The notes beneath the pieces were generated by a model, which worked only from the letters and a program-made list of their open reading frames with translations, did not search any database and was not told where the DNA came from. DNA of 62,177 nucleotides, from positions 1 to 62,177 of the forward strand of contig SECN01000004.1 in NCBI GenBank assembly GCA_004173515.1. The letters are read 5' to 3'. Shown in pieces: positions 7,703 through 15,941 of this stretch; position 1 is the stretch's first letter, and the number at the start of each line of letters is the position of its first letter. Made by a program: the position numbers and the translations under genes. This stretch comes from Myxococcaceae bacterium. Its GTDB lineage: Bacteria > Myxococcota > Myxococcia > Myxococcales > Myxococcaceae.

Positions 7703-9847
7703 ATGCCCCGCCGCCCGTTGCCCTTCGCCGCCCTCGTGGTGCTCGCCGCGCTCAGCGCCTCCGCCCAGGTCGCTCCGTCTCCGCTGGGGCCCATCTCGCC
7801 CACCACCGGAATGGTGCTTCGGGACGACGTGGTGCGAGCCCTCATCCAGGAGAGCTCGGGCGACCGCATCCACGACGGCGTGCAGCGGCTCTCCCTCCTC
7901 GCGAGGGACACCCAGGAGGGCTACGCCCAGGCTGCCGAATGGACGAAGGCCGCCGCCGAGGCCGCGGGGCTCCAGGACGTGCGCCTGGAGGCGATGAAGG
8001 ACGGTCCCCAGTGGCGGGCCACGCGCGGCGAGCTGTGGGTGGCCGGTCCCCACCGCTACCGGGTGACGTCCTACGCCGACCTGCCCATGTCCCTGGCGAC
8101 CGGCAGCGGCAGCTTCGAGGGCACGGGCCTGGAGCTGGTCGACGTGGGCACGGGCACCCAGGACGCGGAGTACGCAGGCAAGGACCTGAAGGGCAAGGTG
8201 GTGCTCACCCGGGGCCACCCCGTGCCGGCCCTGCGCACCGCCGTGGCGAAGCTGGGCGCCGTGGGCGTGGTCGCGTCCTACTCGACGCCTCCCTGGAACG
8301 CCCCCCACCGCATGGACGGCGACTTCCCGGATCAGGTGGGCTGGGCCGCCATCCCCCGGAGCCTGATTCCCCAGGGCGGCGCGCCGGCGCCCTTCTTGTT
8401 CATGGTGTCGGACCGGCAGGGACGCGAGCTGCGCGCCCAATTGCTGGAGGGCCCGGTGAAGGTGGACGTGAGCATCGCCACGCAAGCGCCCACGGGACAC
8501 CTCAGCATCGTCAGCGGCGTCATCCCCGGCACCCTCGCGGGGGAGGAGATCGTCCTCACCGCCCACCTGGACCACTACAAGCCCGGCGCCGACGACAACG
8601 CCTCCGGGGCGGCCACGCTGCTGGAGCTGGTGCGCACGTACACCACGCTCATCCGCCGGGGCGTGCTGCCGCCGCCGGTGCGCACCCTGCGCGTGCTGTG
8701 GCTTCCGGAGTTCGAGGGCACCCGCGAGTGGTTCTCCCTCCACGGCGCGGATCCGGTGCGGCGGGTGGCGCAGTTCAACTTCGACATGCTCGGCGCCAGC
8801 ATGACCCGCGCCCACTCGCGCTTCCAGGTCTCCTACACCCCGGACTGGAATGGCAGCTTCGTGAACGCCGTGTCCGAGTCCACGGTGGCCTTCATGAACC
8901 GCTTCAACGGGGTGGCCTACCCGCCGAGGAAGGACTTCCGCATCGGCTCGGTCACCGGTTCGCAGGACCCGATGGACGCCCACATGGAGCGCTATGGCCG
9001 GGGCTCGGATCACCAGCTCTTCAACGACCACGGCATCCCTGGCGTCGGCTTCTCCACGTGGCCCGACGACGGCTACCACACGAGCGGCGACCGGCCGGAG
9101 AACGTGGACCCCACCCAGTTGCACCGCTCCGCCTTCGCGGGCCTCGCCTCCATCACCGTCGCCGCATGGGCCGAAGGCACGGGCGCCCTGGAGCTTTCGC
9201 GCCTGGTGGCGGTGCACGGCGTGAAGCGCGTGGCGGACGACGAGTTCCGGGCCCGCCGCGACCTGGCCGCGACGCCCGCCGCGCAGCTGCCCGGCTTCGC
9301 CCGCCTGGCCCGCGCCGGGGTGCGCGCCGGCTACCAGCGTGAGCGCGACGCCCTGCGCTCCTGCCTGGCCCTGGGGGCACCCGCCGAGCCGGTGAAGAAG
9401 ATGATCCGGACGCTGGAGTCCGCCGAGTCCCAGGCCCTGGACCGCGTGGAGGCGGAGGGCAAGGCGCGCGGGGTGTCCCTGAAGGAGCCCGCGCCCAGCG
9501 AAGCCGAACGCCGGGCGCGGGCCTTCGTTCCGCGTCGCGTGAAGGGCCAGGAGCTTGCCTCGTTCGACGACCTGGAGCGCCGCGCGCCCCCCGAGTCCAA
9601 GCCCCGGGTGGACGCGGTGAATGCCGCCATGGCCGCGGCGGCCACGGCCCTTCGGGAGCGGGGGGAGAGCGAGCTGCGCTTCTACCAACTGGCCGACGCG
9701 GTCGCGAGCTACGCCGACGGCCGGCGCTCCGTGGCGGACATCCGCGACGCGGCCCATGCCGAGTACGGCTACGTGTTCTCCGCGGACGCGCTGCTGGAGC
9801 TGTTCGAACTGCTGGAGCAGGGCGGCATCATGACGCGCGTCCGCTGA
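7703..9847 (+). CDS. Secreted M28 family metallopeptidase
   Basis: A 714-residue exported peptidase. It has a signal peptide (first ~20 residues, ending near LSASAQ), a protease-associated-like region (about residues 130-250) and an M28 zinc aminopeptidase core. Visible zinc-site elements are LTAHLDHY (His288), GADDNASGAATLLELV (bridging Asp), the acidic LPEFEGTREWF segment, NFDMLG and the terminal HTSGD. A C-terminal ~150-residue extension is probably involved in folding or binding. It likely removes N-terminal residues from peptides outside the cytoplasm, consistent with predatory nutrition. ATG 7703 starts the signal peptide directly. Convergent with the cytochrome gene; a GGGAGC/GCTCCC palindrome (9865-9876) lies between them. 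Confidence 0.88.
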   Translation: MPRRPLPFAALVVLAALSASAQVAPSPLGPISPTTGMVLRDDVVRALIQESSGDRIHDGVQRLSLLARDTQEGYAQAAEWTKAAAEAAGLQDVRLEAMKDGPQWRATRGELWVAGPHRYRVTSYADLPMSLATGSGSFEGTGLELVDVGTGTQDAEYAGKDLKGKVVLTRGHPVPALRTAVAKLGAVGVVASYSTPPWNAPHRMDGDFPDQVGWAAIPRSLIPQGGAPAPFLFMVSDRQGRELRAQLLEGPVKVDVSIATQAPTGHLSIVSGVIPGTLAGEEIVLTAHLDHYKPGADDNASGAATLLELVRTYTTLIRRGVLPPPVRTLRVLWLPEFEGTREWFSLHGADPVRRVAQFNFDMLGASMTRAHSRFQVSYTPDWNGSFVNAVSESTVAFMNRFNGVAYPPRKDFRIGSVTGSQDPMDAHMERYGRGSDHQLFNDHGIPGVGFSTWPDDGYHTSGDRPENVDPTQLHRSAFAGLASITVAAWAEGTGALELSRLVAVHGVKRVADDEFRARRDLAATPAAQLPGFARLARAGVRAGYQRERDALRSCLALGAPAEPVKKMIRTLESAESQALDRVEAEGKARGVSLKEPAPSEAERRARAFVPRRVKGQELASFDDLERRAPPESKPRVDAVNAAMAAAATALRERGESELRFYQLADAVASYADGRRSVADIRDAAHAEYGYVFSADALLELFELLEQGGIMTRVR

Positions 9848-9875
9848 GCCAGGGCGAGCGCACCGGGAGCGCTCC

Positions 9876-11126
9876 CTATTCGGGCGCGCCCTGTTCGATC
9901 CACGTGGAGATCAGGTCGATCTCCTCTTCGGGAACGGGAGGCAATCCCAGGGGCATGCCCAGCACCGCCGGGTGGGTCTGCCCGTCCATCTCGCCGTGGC
10001 GGGCGAGGAGGGCGGCGACCAGCCGGGGCGTGCCATCTTCCAGCCGATCCGGAAGCCCGAGGAACCGACCGTCCCGCTTGATGCCGCGAAGGAGGCCGGC
10101 CCGTGTGGCCAGGTCGAGCGAGGCGCCGTCGTAGCCGAACCCTCCGGAGTTGCCCGGTCCCTGATCACCGGGCCGCCTTGCGTCGGAGTGACAGTGGAAG
10201 CAGAGGTGGCTTGAGAGCTTCCGCGCGACCTCCGGGTAGTGCACCTCGCGCTCGAGCAGGCGGGGCCGGTACCGCGGGCGCGGCTCGGCCGGCACCTCCG
10301 GCAGGGGTTCACGCAGGAAGGTCGCCAGGTCCTCGACCTCCTTCGGGGTGAACGGGAAGGTGGGCATCTCCGTGTCGGGGAGGATGCGGTGGGGATCGCT
10401 CAGCCAGTTGCGCAGCTGCGCCAGCGACATGCGACTTCGCACGTGGCGCAGGTCCGGGGCGCGCCTCCGGGCCGAGGGGCCGCGGAACTCCGGCGAGCCG
10501 TAGCGCAGGGTCGCGAGCGGGGAGTCGCCCCGGTAATGACAGCTCGCGCAGGCGTGCTTCGCGTAGAGCGCGCGGCCCGCCTCCGCGTCACCGCGCGCGG
10601 CCTCCTCCGACTCCTCCTGGGTCACCGCGAGGAAGTCCGCGATGAGCTCCGCCTCCCTCGGGCCAATCTTCATCCGGGGCATGGTGGCGCCGTAGAGTGG
10701 CCTCACCACGTGCGGCGCCTGGAGCCAGGAGGTGAGCCAGCTGCGCTTGACGCGCTGGCTCAGGGAGCCGAGGTCCGGGGTCCGCACCAGGTGCGTGATG
10801 TGCTCGTTCCACCGCTGGATCTCCGCCTTCCGGTACCAGAGGTCGAGTCGCCCGGTGGCGATGGCCTGATGGCACGTCACGCAGTTCTCGCTCAGGCGCG
10901 CGGACGTGGGCTCGAGGCCCGGCACCACGTGACAGCGATTGCACTGGAAGTGCTCCACGGCCTCCCGTGGACTCCCGGGCGCGTGTTGCCTGGGGGCGAG
11001 GACCTGCGATGGCAGGCGCAGCGCCAGCACGTCGGCGTCACGCCAGAGCACGAAGCCGCCGCCGGCCGTGGCCACCAGGATGGCGACGCCGGCCAGGGAG
11101 GCGGGTGAGAGGAAGCGCGGGGCCAC
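9876..11126 (-). CDS. Membrane-anchored tetrahaem cytochrome c family protein
   Basis: A 416-residue protein with an N-terminal hydrophobic segment (LAGVAILVATAGGGFVLW) and four CxxCH haem-binding motifs: CNRCH, CVTCH, CASCH and CFHCH. These indicate a periplasmic electron carrier tethered to the inner membrane. The motifs are arranged as two cytochrome modules, the first pair near the N-terminus and one in each later half. A role in respiratory electron transfer or as an oxidase partner is likely, but no oxidase subunit lies nearby. It is 26 bases downstream of a small membrane-protein gene on the same strand, so the two may form an operon. Confidence 0.85.
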   Translation of the reverse strand: MAPRFLSPASLAGVAILVATAGGGFVLWRDADVLALRLPSQVLAPRQHAPGSPREAVEHFQCNRCHVVPGLEPTSARLSENCVTCHQAIATGRLDLWYRKAEIQRWNEHITHLVRTPDLGSLSQRVKRSWLTSWLQAPHVVRPLYGATMPRMKIGPREAELIADFLAVTQEESEEAARGDAEAGRALYAKHACASCHYRGDSPLATLRYGSPEFRGPSARRRAPDLRHVRSRMSLAQLRNWLSDPHRILPDTEMPTFPFTPKEVEDLATFLREPLPEVPAEPRPRYRPRLLEREVHYPEVARKLSSHLCFHCHSDARRPGDQGPGNSGGFGYDGASLDLATRAGLLRGIKRDGRFLGLPDRLEDGTPRLVAALLARHGEMDGQTHPAVLGMPLGLPPVPEEEIDLISTWIEQGAPE

Positions 11127-11152
11127 GAGCGGGGCTCCTGGGCGGCTCGGGA

Positions 11153-11710
11153 TCAGCCGTACGGATCAAAAAAGGAGGGGTTCTGGCAGAGGTTCGGAAG
11201 GATGAACAGCTGCCGGGCCACTGCCAGCCCCACCACCAGCAGGACCGACGTGAGCATCAGGCTCACGAGCGCCAGCCGTCTCCAGCCTCCGAACATCCGT
11301 CGCCCCGGTCCATGGAAGTACGCGGCCTGCAGACCGAAGAAGAGCGCGGGACTGGCCACCAGCGCCGACAGCATCACGGGACTCACCGAGCAATAGCTCA
11401 GGTCGTACGCGCTGAAGCTGAGCAGCGGCGCGCCCGCGTAGAACGTCGACAGCATCAGGATGATCGCGGCGCTGGCGAGCAGGAGAAAGGCCTTGCGCGG
11501 CGCTGACGTCGTGGCCGTCGAGCCCCCCACGCTGACGAGGACGGTGCGATTCAGGAACACCGCACCCAAGGTCCAGAGGCCCAGATCGACCCAAAAGGTC
11601 GAGGTGAAGTCCGGGATGCTGCCGTCCATCGAGTTGATGCACGCGAGCGCACGCAGCGGCCAGAGGACCGAGGCGCAGAGCAGGGCGGGGGCGATGGCGC
11701 GGGAAGACAT
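11153..11710 (-). CDS. Small polytopic membrane protein of unknown function
   Basis: A 185-residue protein with a cleavable-looking N-terminus (PALLCASVLWPLRALAC) and about four further hydrophobic segments. I recognise no family motif. A short gap separates it from the downstream multihaem cytochrome on the same strand, so a role in the same respiratory or envelope function is possible. ATG 11710 is the only good start. The upstream intergenic region shared with the divergent EEP gene is unusually A/T-rich around 11750-11780 and probably contains promoters. Confidence 0.7.
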   Translation of the reverse strand: MSSRAIAPALLCASVLWPLRALACINSMDGSIPDFTSTFWVDLGLWTLGAVFLNRTVLVSVGGSTATTSAPRKAFLLLASAAIILMLSTFYAGAPLLSFSAYDLSYCSVSPVMLSALVASPALFFGLQAAYFHGPGRRMFGGWRRLALVSLMLTSVLLVVGLAVARQLFILPNLCQNPSFFDPYG

Positions 11711-11827
11711 CCCGCGAGTCTAGCAGGCCCTTCATGGAGGGGCTGTCGCGTCATTTACAATTTTAAACGGCTAGTCGGTTTTTGCTGGATGCGCGGGGAG
11801 GCGTCTGGGGCAAGGATCGTGGGACCT

Positions 11828-12562
11828 ATGTTCAAGCTCCTGTCATCGGCTGTCGTCAGCCTCCTGCTTTCCCTGGGGCTGCTGCCCACCACCTCGGAGC
11901 AGACCGAGGCGCTCGCCGTCACGACGACCACGGTCGCGACGCACAACACCTTGCACGGGCAGGCGACGTTCAAGCCGCTCGCGGACGTCATCGGCTGGCA
12001 GGAGGTGGACACCTCCGAGGGCCACACGAAGCTCGGGGCGCTCGAGTCCTATGATCACTTCCGACCCGGCGAGAACCGGCTCGACGCGCGAAACTCCATC
12101 GCCATCTCCTGGCGCAGGAACAAGTTCGAGAAGACGGGGGACGGCTCCCGACTCACGCACGGCGGTGAGGCGGAGGTGACGCCCGCGCGCTTCGTGAACT
12201 GGGTCGTGCTGAAGCACAAGGAGACCGGCGCGAAGCTGGCCTTCGTCAACACCCACTACATCTCCGGCGCCTGGAACGGGGAGCACCCCGAACGCCAGGA
12301 GCGCTGGCGGACGCACAACGCCGCCGTGCTCGAGGTGGTCGCCGACCTGCGCGGCCGGGGCCTGCCCGTCGTCCTGGTGGGCGACTTCAACCGCCCCCTG
12401 TCGCAGGACATCCCCGGCATGAACCACCTGCGGACGGCGGGCGTCGACGGTGTGCCCATCGACCAGATCTACGTGCGGGAGGGCATCGGCACCGGTCCCG
12501 CCGAGCGCCTGGAGAAGTACGGCTCCGACCACTTCGCCCACACCGCGACCGTCGCGTACTGA
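11828..12562 (+). CDS. Secreted endonuclease/exonuclease/phosphatase (EEP) family protein
   Basis: A 244-residue exported EEP-fold hydrolase. The start at ATG 11828 gives a clean signal peptide (MFKLLSSAVVSLLLSLGLLP). The catalytic elements appear in order: THNTLHG (Asn), GWQEVD (Glu), FVNTHYISG (His), LVGDFNRP (Asp/Asn) and the terminal SDHFAHTATV (Asp-His). Family members cleave phosphodiesters in nucleic acids, phosphoinositides or sphingomyelin; the substrate here is unknown. Secretion suggests a nuclease or phospholipase acting on prey or extracellular DNA. Two other EEP-family sequences occur in this window (27596-30145 intact, 45405-45995 truncated). Confidence 0.85.
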   Translation: MFKLLSSAVVSLLLSLGLLPTTSEQTEALAVTTTTVATHNTLHGQATFKPLADVIGWQEVDTSEGHTKLGALESYDHFRPGENRLDARNSIAISWRRNKFEKTGDGSRLTHGGEAEVTPARFVNWVVLKHKETGAKLAFVNTHYISGAWNGEHPERQERWRTHNAAVLEVVADLRGRGLPVVLVGDFNRPLSQDIPGMNHLRTAGVDGVPIDQIYVREGIGTGPAERLEKYGSDHFAHTATVAY

Positions 12563-12579
12563 CGCCCGGGGCCGCTCAC

Positions 12580-12646
12580 TGTCTGGCTTGACCCCGCGTC
12601 TGTCTGGCTGACAAACATCTCGGGCCTGCCAGGAATGGTCAGGCCC
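12580..12646 (+). promoter_or_regulatory. Tandem direct repeats plus hairpin upstream of hydrolase gene
   Basis: Two near-identical elements, TGTCTGGCTTGAC at 12580 and TGTCTGGCTGAC at 12601, start exactly 21 bases apart (two helical turns). A dyad follows with arms GGGCCTG (12622-12628) and CAGGCCC (12640-12646). The block ends 17 bases before the isochorismatase-like start codon. It looks like an operator, an upstream terminator or both. Seen in sequence; function inferred. Confidence 0.45.
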
Positions 12647-12663
12647 AACCTCTGGAGTCCGCC

Positions 12664-13272
12664 ATGTCGCTCGACCCTTCGACCACCGCCGTGCTGCTCA
12701 TCGAGTACCAGAACGAGTTCGCCACCGAGGGAGGGGTGCTGCACCCGGCGGTGAAGGGCGTGATGGCCGAAACGAACATGCTGGAGAACACCCAGGCGCT
12801 GGTGAGGACCGCGCGCGCGAAGGGCGTGACGGTGATGCACGCGCCCATCTCCTTCGCGGAGGGCTACGGCGAGCTGACCCGGCACCCGTACGGCATCCTC
12901 AAGGGCGTGGTCGACGGCAAGGCGTTCGTGAAGGGCGGCTGGGGCGCGCAGATCATCGACGCGCTGACGCCGCAGAAGGGCGACATCGTCATCGAGGGCA
13001 AGCGCGGCCTGGACACCTTCGCCAGCACCAACCTGGACTTCATCCTGCGCAGCAAGGGCATCAAGACCGTCATCATCGGCGGCTTCCTCACGAACTGCTG
13101 TGTGGAGTCCACGATGCGCACCGCGTACGAGCACGGCTACGACGTCATCACCCTCACGGACTGCACCGCCGCCACCTCGGCGGAAGCGCACCAGAACGCG
13201 CTCAAGTACGACTTCCCGATGTTCTCGCGGCCCCTGCCGTCCTCGGACGTGCTCGGCATGTTCAAGGAATAG
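12664..13272 (+). CDS. Isochorismatase-family cysteine hydrolase
   Basis: A 202-residue cytosolic hydrolase of the isochorismatase/nicotinamidase fold. Motifs seen: AVLLIEYQNEF at the N-terminus, where the usual catalytic Asp position carries Glu as in one subgroup; IEGKRGLDTFASTNLDFIL with the conserved Lys; and FLTNCCVEST with the candidate nucleophile Cys146. Family members hydrolyse amides, vinyl ethers or ureides. The precise substrate is not predictable here. The 5' region carries direct repeats spaced by 21 bases, suggesting dedicated regulation. A strong hairpin separates it from the convergent lipoprotein gene. Confidence 0.85.
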   Translation: MSLDPSTTAVLLIEYQNEFATEGGVLHPAVKGVMAETNMLENTQALVRTARAKGVTVMHAPISFAEGYGELTRHPYGILKGVVDGKAFVKGGWGAQIIDALTPQKGDIVIEGKRGLDTFASTNLDFILRSKGIKTVIIGGFLTNCCVESTMRTAYEHGYDVITLTDCTAATSAEAHQNALKYDFPMFSRPLPSSDVLGMFKE

Positions 13273-13291
13273 GGCTCGCCCGTGGGGGCCG

Positions 13292-13319
13292 GACCCGGCC
13301 TGCTTGAGACGGCCGGGTC
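13292..13319. terminator. Hairpin between convergent genes
   Basis: Perfect 9-base stem, GACCCGGCC (13292-13300) with GGCCGGGTC (13311-13319), loop of 10 bases. It sits just after the isochorismatase-like stop and overlaps the stop of the convergent lipoprotein gene. There is no T-run, as is common in high-GC genomes. Probably a bidirectional terminator. Confidence 0.55.
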
Positions 13320-13785
13320 AGAAGCGGGGTTGGGGGCAGGGGATGGGCGCGTTCGGTGGATGGCACACCGCTTCGGTCCGAGGGTCCTCGCCGAAGTCCG
13401 TCACCAGCGTTCCATCCGCCTCCAGATAGGCGACGTCGTGTTCCTGGTCTCCGGCCGGTGTCGCGCTGTCCCGACACGCGCCGCGCTCCACCAGGCGGTC
13501 CACGCGCACCTGGTCGCCTTCCAGGATGCGCACGTGGAGCGCCTGTCCCAGGAAGGCCGCGCGCTCCCGCGTACAGACGATGACCTCCGTGGTCCACTGG
13601 CCCGGGGACCCCGTCCGGGCCCTCGCGGCGGGCGCCGTGACGCCCTGGATTTCGACGGTGCGTCCGGAGAAGGCCTCCGGTGGGCCGACGACCTCCAGGC
13701 GGACCTCATAGCCATCCTCGGAGCTTCCACCGCAGCCGAGGACCGCGGCTGCCAACGACAGACAGTACAGGCTCCAACGCTTCAT
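13318..13785 (-). CDS. Small lipoprotein, paralogue of the upstream gene
   Basis: A 155-residue predicted lipoprotein (lipobox around AAAVLGCG). After the acylation site comes a segment, YEVRLEVVGPPEAFSGRTV, similar in layout to RYVVEVWGSREAFERYTV of the neighbouring upstream gene, which implies an old tandem duplication. Four further cysteines may form disulfides. Its ATG overlaps the upstream stop by 4 bases, and GGAGGAAA supplies a ribosome-binding site, so the two are translationally coupled. Function unknown. Confidence 0.7.
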   Translation of the reverse strand: MKRWSLYCLSLAAAVLGCGGSSEDGYEVRLEVVGPPEAFSGRTVEIQGVTAPAARARTGSPGQWTTEVIVCTRERAAFLGQALHVRILEGDQVRVDRLVERGACRDSATPAGDQEHDVAYLEADGTLVTDFGEDPRTEAVCHPPNAPIPCPQPRF

Positions 13786-14774
13786 GGTCCATTTCCTCCG
13801 GGGAGGGGAATGCGCAGCAGGGGCAGGTCCACGGGGCCGTGCAATCGCAGCTCACCGCTCCCACCCGGGACGCCGAACACCGCGTCCACCTCTCCCACCA
13901 GATGGCCTCCGTCGCTGAAGTCGACGGAGGTGATGCGCCACGTTCCGCGCAGCAGGGGCGCGGATGCGGGTTCTCCGCCCGACAGCCCGGAGGCTCCCGG
14001 CAGTCGGGGGCAGCCCGAGGCCGGAAAGCCCGTCCCCACCTCCAGCGTGACGGGATAGGCCGCCGTGACGGGATCCATGCAATGCCAGAGCGACACGGTC
14101 AGCGGCAGCGCGCTGCCGGGATCCGGAAACGAGAACCCGACGTGCACCGCGCCACCGTACTGCCGCAGGTAGGTCGCATGGCAGAGGCGCGCGGGCCGGA
14201 CGTCCCGCTCTGATTCGAGCACCACCCGGGTCTCCTCGCGCGCGGGTTCGTCGCAGGCGCCCGGGGTGCTGAGCGGCGTGCTCCAGGCCTCCCCGCTGTC
14301 CCCGCTCGAGGAAGGTGAGGCTTCACACACATATGTCAGCTCCCGGTCCAGGTCGGTGTCGCGCTGGAGGCGGCCGTCGTCCGTGAGCCGCAGTTGATGC
14401 CGCTCCGTGAACCGCCAGCCTTCCTTTCGCAGCCGTGCGTACTGCTCCGCGCGATCCCGACAGACGAAGGGCTGGAGGCTCACCGTGGTCACGGCCCCGT
14501 CCGAACCCAGGCTCTGGAAGGACACCGGGGCGCGCTCCAACAGGCCCTCCTCCGCCTCCAGGGAGAAGCGCTGGACGTCCTGGGGGCCCGCCGTGGCGCG
14601 GCCCTCATCGCGCAGCCCCTCCGCCTGGACGGTGTACCGCTCGAACGCTTCGCGACTGCCCCAGACCTCCACGACATAGCGCTCACTCGCCACGGAAGGA
14701 CCGCACGCGGCAAGCAGTCCGGCCATGCCAGCCGCCCCCACCGCCCACGACAGGATGCTCCGGGACCCACGCAT
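13782..14774 (-). CDS. Lipoprotein of unknown function
   Basis: A 330-residue predicted lipoprotein with a signal peptide and lipobox (MAGLLAACG). The ATG at 14774 is chosen because GGAGG lies 6 bases upstream; an in-frame GTG at 14780 is the alternative. The protein has a beta-rich look with several cysteines and shares its first domain layout with the next gene. It forms a coupled pair with that gene (ATGA overlap). The substrate or partner is unknown. Envelope location is the only firm inference. Confidence 0.72.
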   Translation of the reverse strand: MRGSRSILSWAVGAAGMAGLLAACGPSVASERYVVEVWGSREAFERYTVQAEGLRDEGRATAGPQDVQRFSLEAEEGLLERAPVSFQSLGSDGAVTTVSLQPFVCRDRAEQYARLRKEGWRFTERHQLRLTDDGRLQRDTDLDRELTYVCEASPSSSGDSGEAWSTPLSTPGACDEPAREETRVVLESERDVRPARLCHATYLRQYGGAVHVGFSFPDPGSALPLTVSLWHCMDPVTAAYPVTLEVGTGFPASGCPRLPGASGLSGGEPASAPLLRGTWRITSVDFSDGGHLVGEVDAVFGVPGGSGELRLHGPVDLPLLRIPLPGGNGP

Positions 14775-14841
14775 GGCCACCTCCTTGCGTCAGGGCGGAG
14801 CAGGGCGCGGTGAACGCCGTGATCCGCCCCTTCGCGTGAAC

Positions 14842-15912
14842 CTACTTCGTGTCGGGCGGAGCAGCGCGCGCCCGCAGCGCCGTCTTGCGCGCGGCTTCGG
14901 AGGCCGCGTCCTGCTGGACCCGTTCGAGGATCGCCCGGTCGGTGACCGCCGGAACGACCTCCAGCCGCTTCTTGCCCACGACCTCTCGCGAGTTGGGCTC
15001 GTAGAAGTACGCGTAGTGGGGCACCAGCACGGACTGCACGCTGTTGCGGCCCAGGCGGTAGTAGCCCAGCTCCGCCCGCGTCAGCTTGTAGTCCCCCAGC
15101 TTGAGGCCCTGGGCGGTCAGCTTCGCCTCCACCTGCCTGCGGGCCTCGTCGGGCGCCAGCAATTGCGCGCCGGAGACCTCCGCGAAGGGCTTCAGGGTCT
15201 CGCGCAGGGTCGCCTCGTGGGAGATGACCTCGCCTTGCGGCGTCAGGTGCACCGCCACCTTGCCGCCGGCTCCAATGACAGGCAGCTCTCCCAGCACTTC
15301 ATGGAAGGCCACCGCCACCTGGTACACGGTGACGCCCGCGCGGACGCCTCCGGGGCCGGAAGCGTCGTTCAGGTAGCGACGGACGCGGTAGGTGCGCAGC
15401 TCGTGTCCCACGGCCTCCGGCAGCTTGGCCTTCACGTGCGTCCGGGCGCGCGCGATGTAGTCGGGCTCGGAGAGCGGCAGCGTGGCCACGCCGGCGCCCG
15501 CGTGGAAGCGGGACTTGTCCACGAAGAACTCCGCGCCGCTGAGCGCATCCACGCGCAGCGACAAGCTGTTCGCGTTCACCGTCGCGCCGTCCTCGGATTT
15601 CAGCAGGTAGCCCTGGTTGATGCCGAGGAAGAGGGCCCGCTGCTGGACCCGGGCGGTCGCATCGCCCACCGGCTGCAGGTCATACACGGGGAACTTCAGG
15701 CTCGCGGCACGACCCTGCGCGAAGTCCTGGCGCACCCGCTCATAGGCCCGGGTGGCGAGCGTGTCCTGATCCGGCGTCTCCTGCTCGAGCGGAGCCTGGG
15801 CCGTCTGGGGGGTGGTCGTCACCGCGGGGGCGGGGGTGTCCTGGGCCTTGTCGGCACAGCCGACACCACTCAAGCCCGCGAGCACCAGTCCGACGAAGAT
15901 GTTCGTTCTCAT
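14842..15912 (-). CDS. Lipoprotein, probable PepSY-like partner of the upstream caspase-like protein
   Basis: A 356-residue lipoprotein (lipobox AGLSGVGC). Beyond a ~40-residue low-complexity linker it shows alternating alpha/beta segments: VYQVAVAFHEVLGELPVIGAGGKV in the middle and HYAYFYEPNSREVVGKKRL near the end. This resembles the propeptide/PepSY-like layout often found N-terminal to DUF6345-type proteins. It starts 29 bases after the stop of the upstream secreted DUF6345-type gene, on the same strand, so the two probably act together at the envelope. Possible roles are inhibitor, chaperone or substrate. The domain assignment is tentative because no single diagnostic motif is present. 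Confidence 0.55.
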   Translation of the reverse strand: MRTNIFVGLVLAGLSGVGCADKAQDTPAPAVTTTPQTAQAPLEQETPDQDTLATRAYERVRQDFAQGRAASLKFPVYDLQPVGDATARVQQRALFLGINQGYLLKSEDGATVNANSLSLRVDALSGAEFFVDKSRFHAGAGVATLPLSEPDYIARARTHVKAKLPEAVGHELRTYRVRRYLNDASGPGGVRAGVTVYQVAVAFHEVLGELPVIGAGGKVAVHLTPQGEVISHEATLRETLKPFAEVSGAQLLAPDEARRQVEAKLTAQGLKLGDYKLTRAELGYYRLGRNSVQSVLVPHYAYFYEPNSREVVGKKRLEVVPAVTDRAILERVQQDAASEAARKTALRARAAPPDTK

Positions 15913-15941
15913 GGTTTTCTCTTTCGGTTCCAGGTGGGGGC

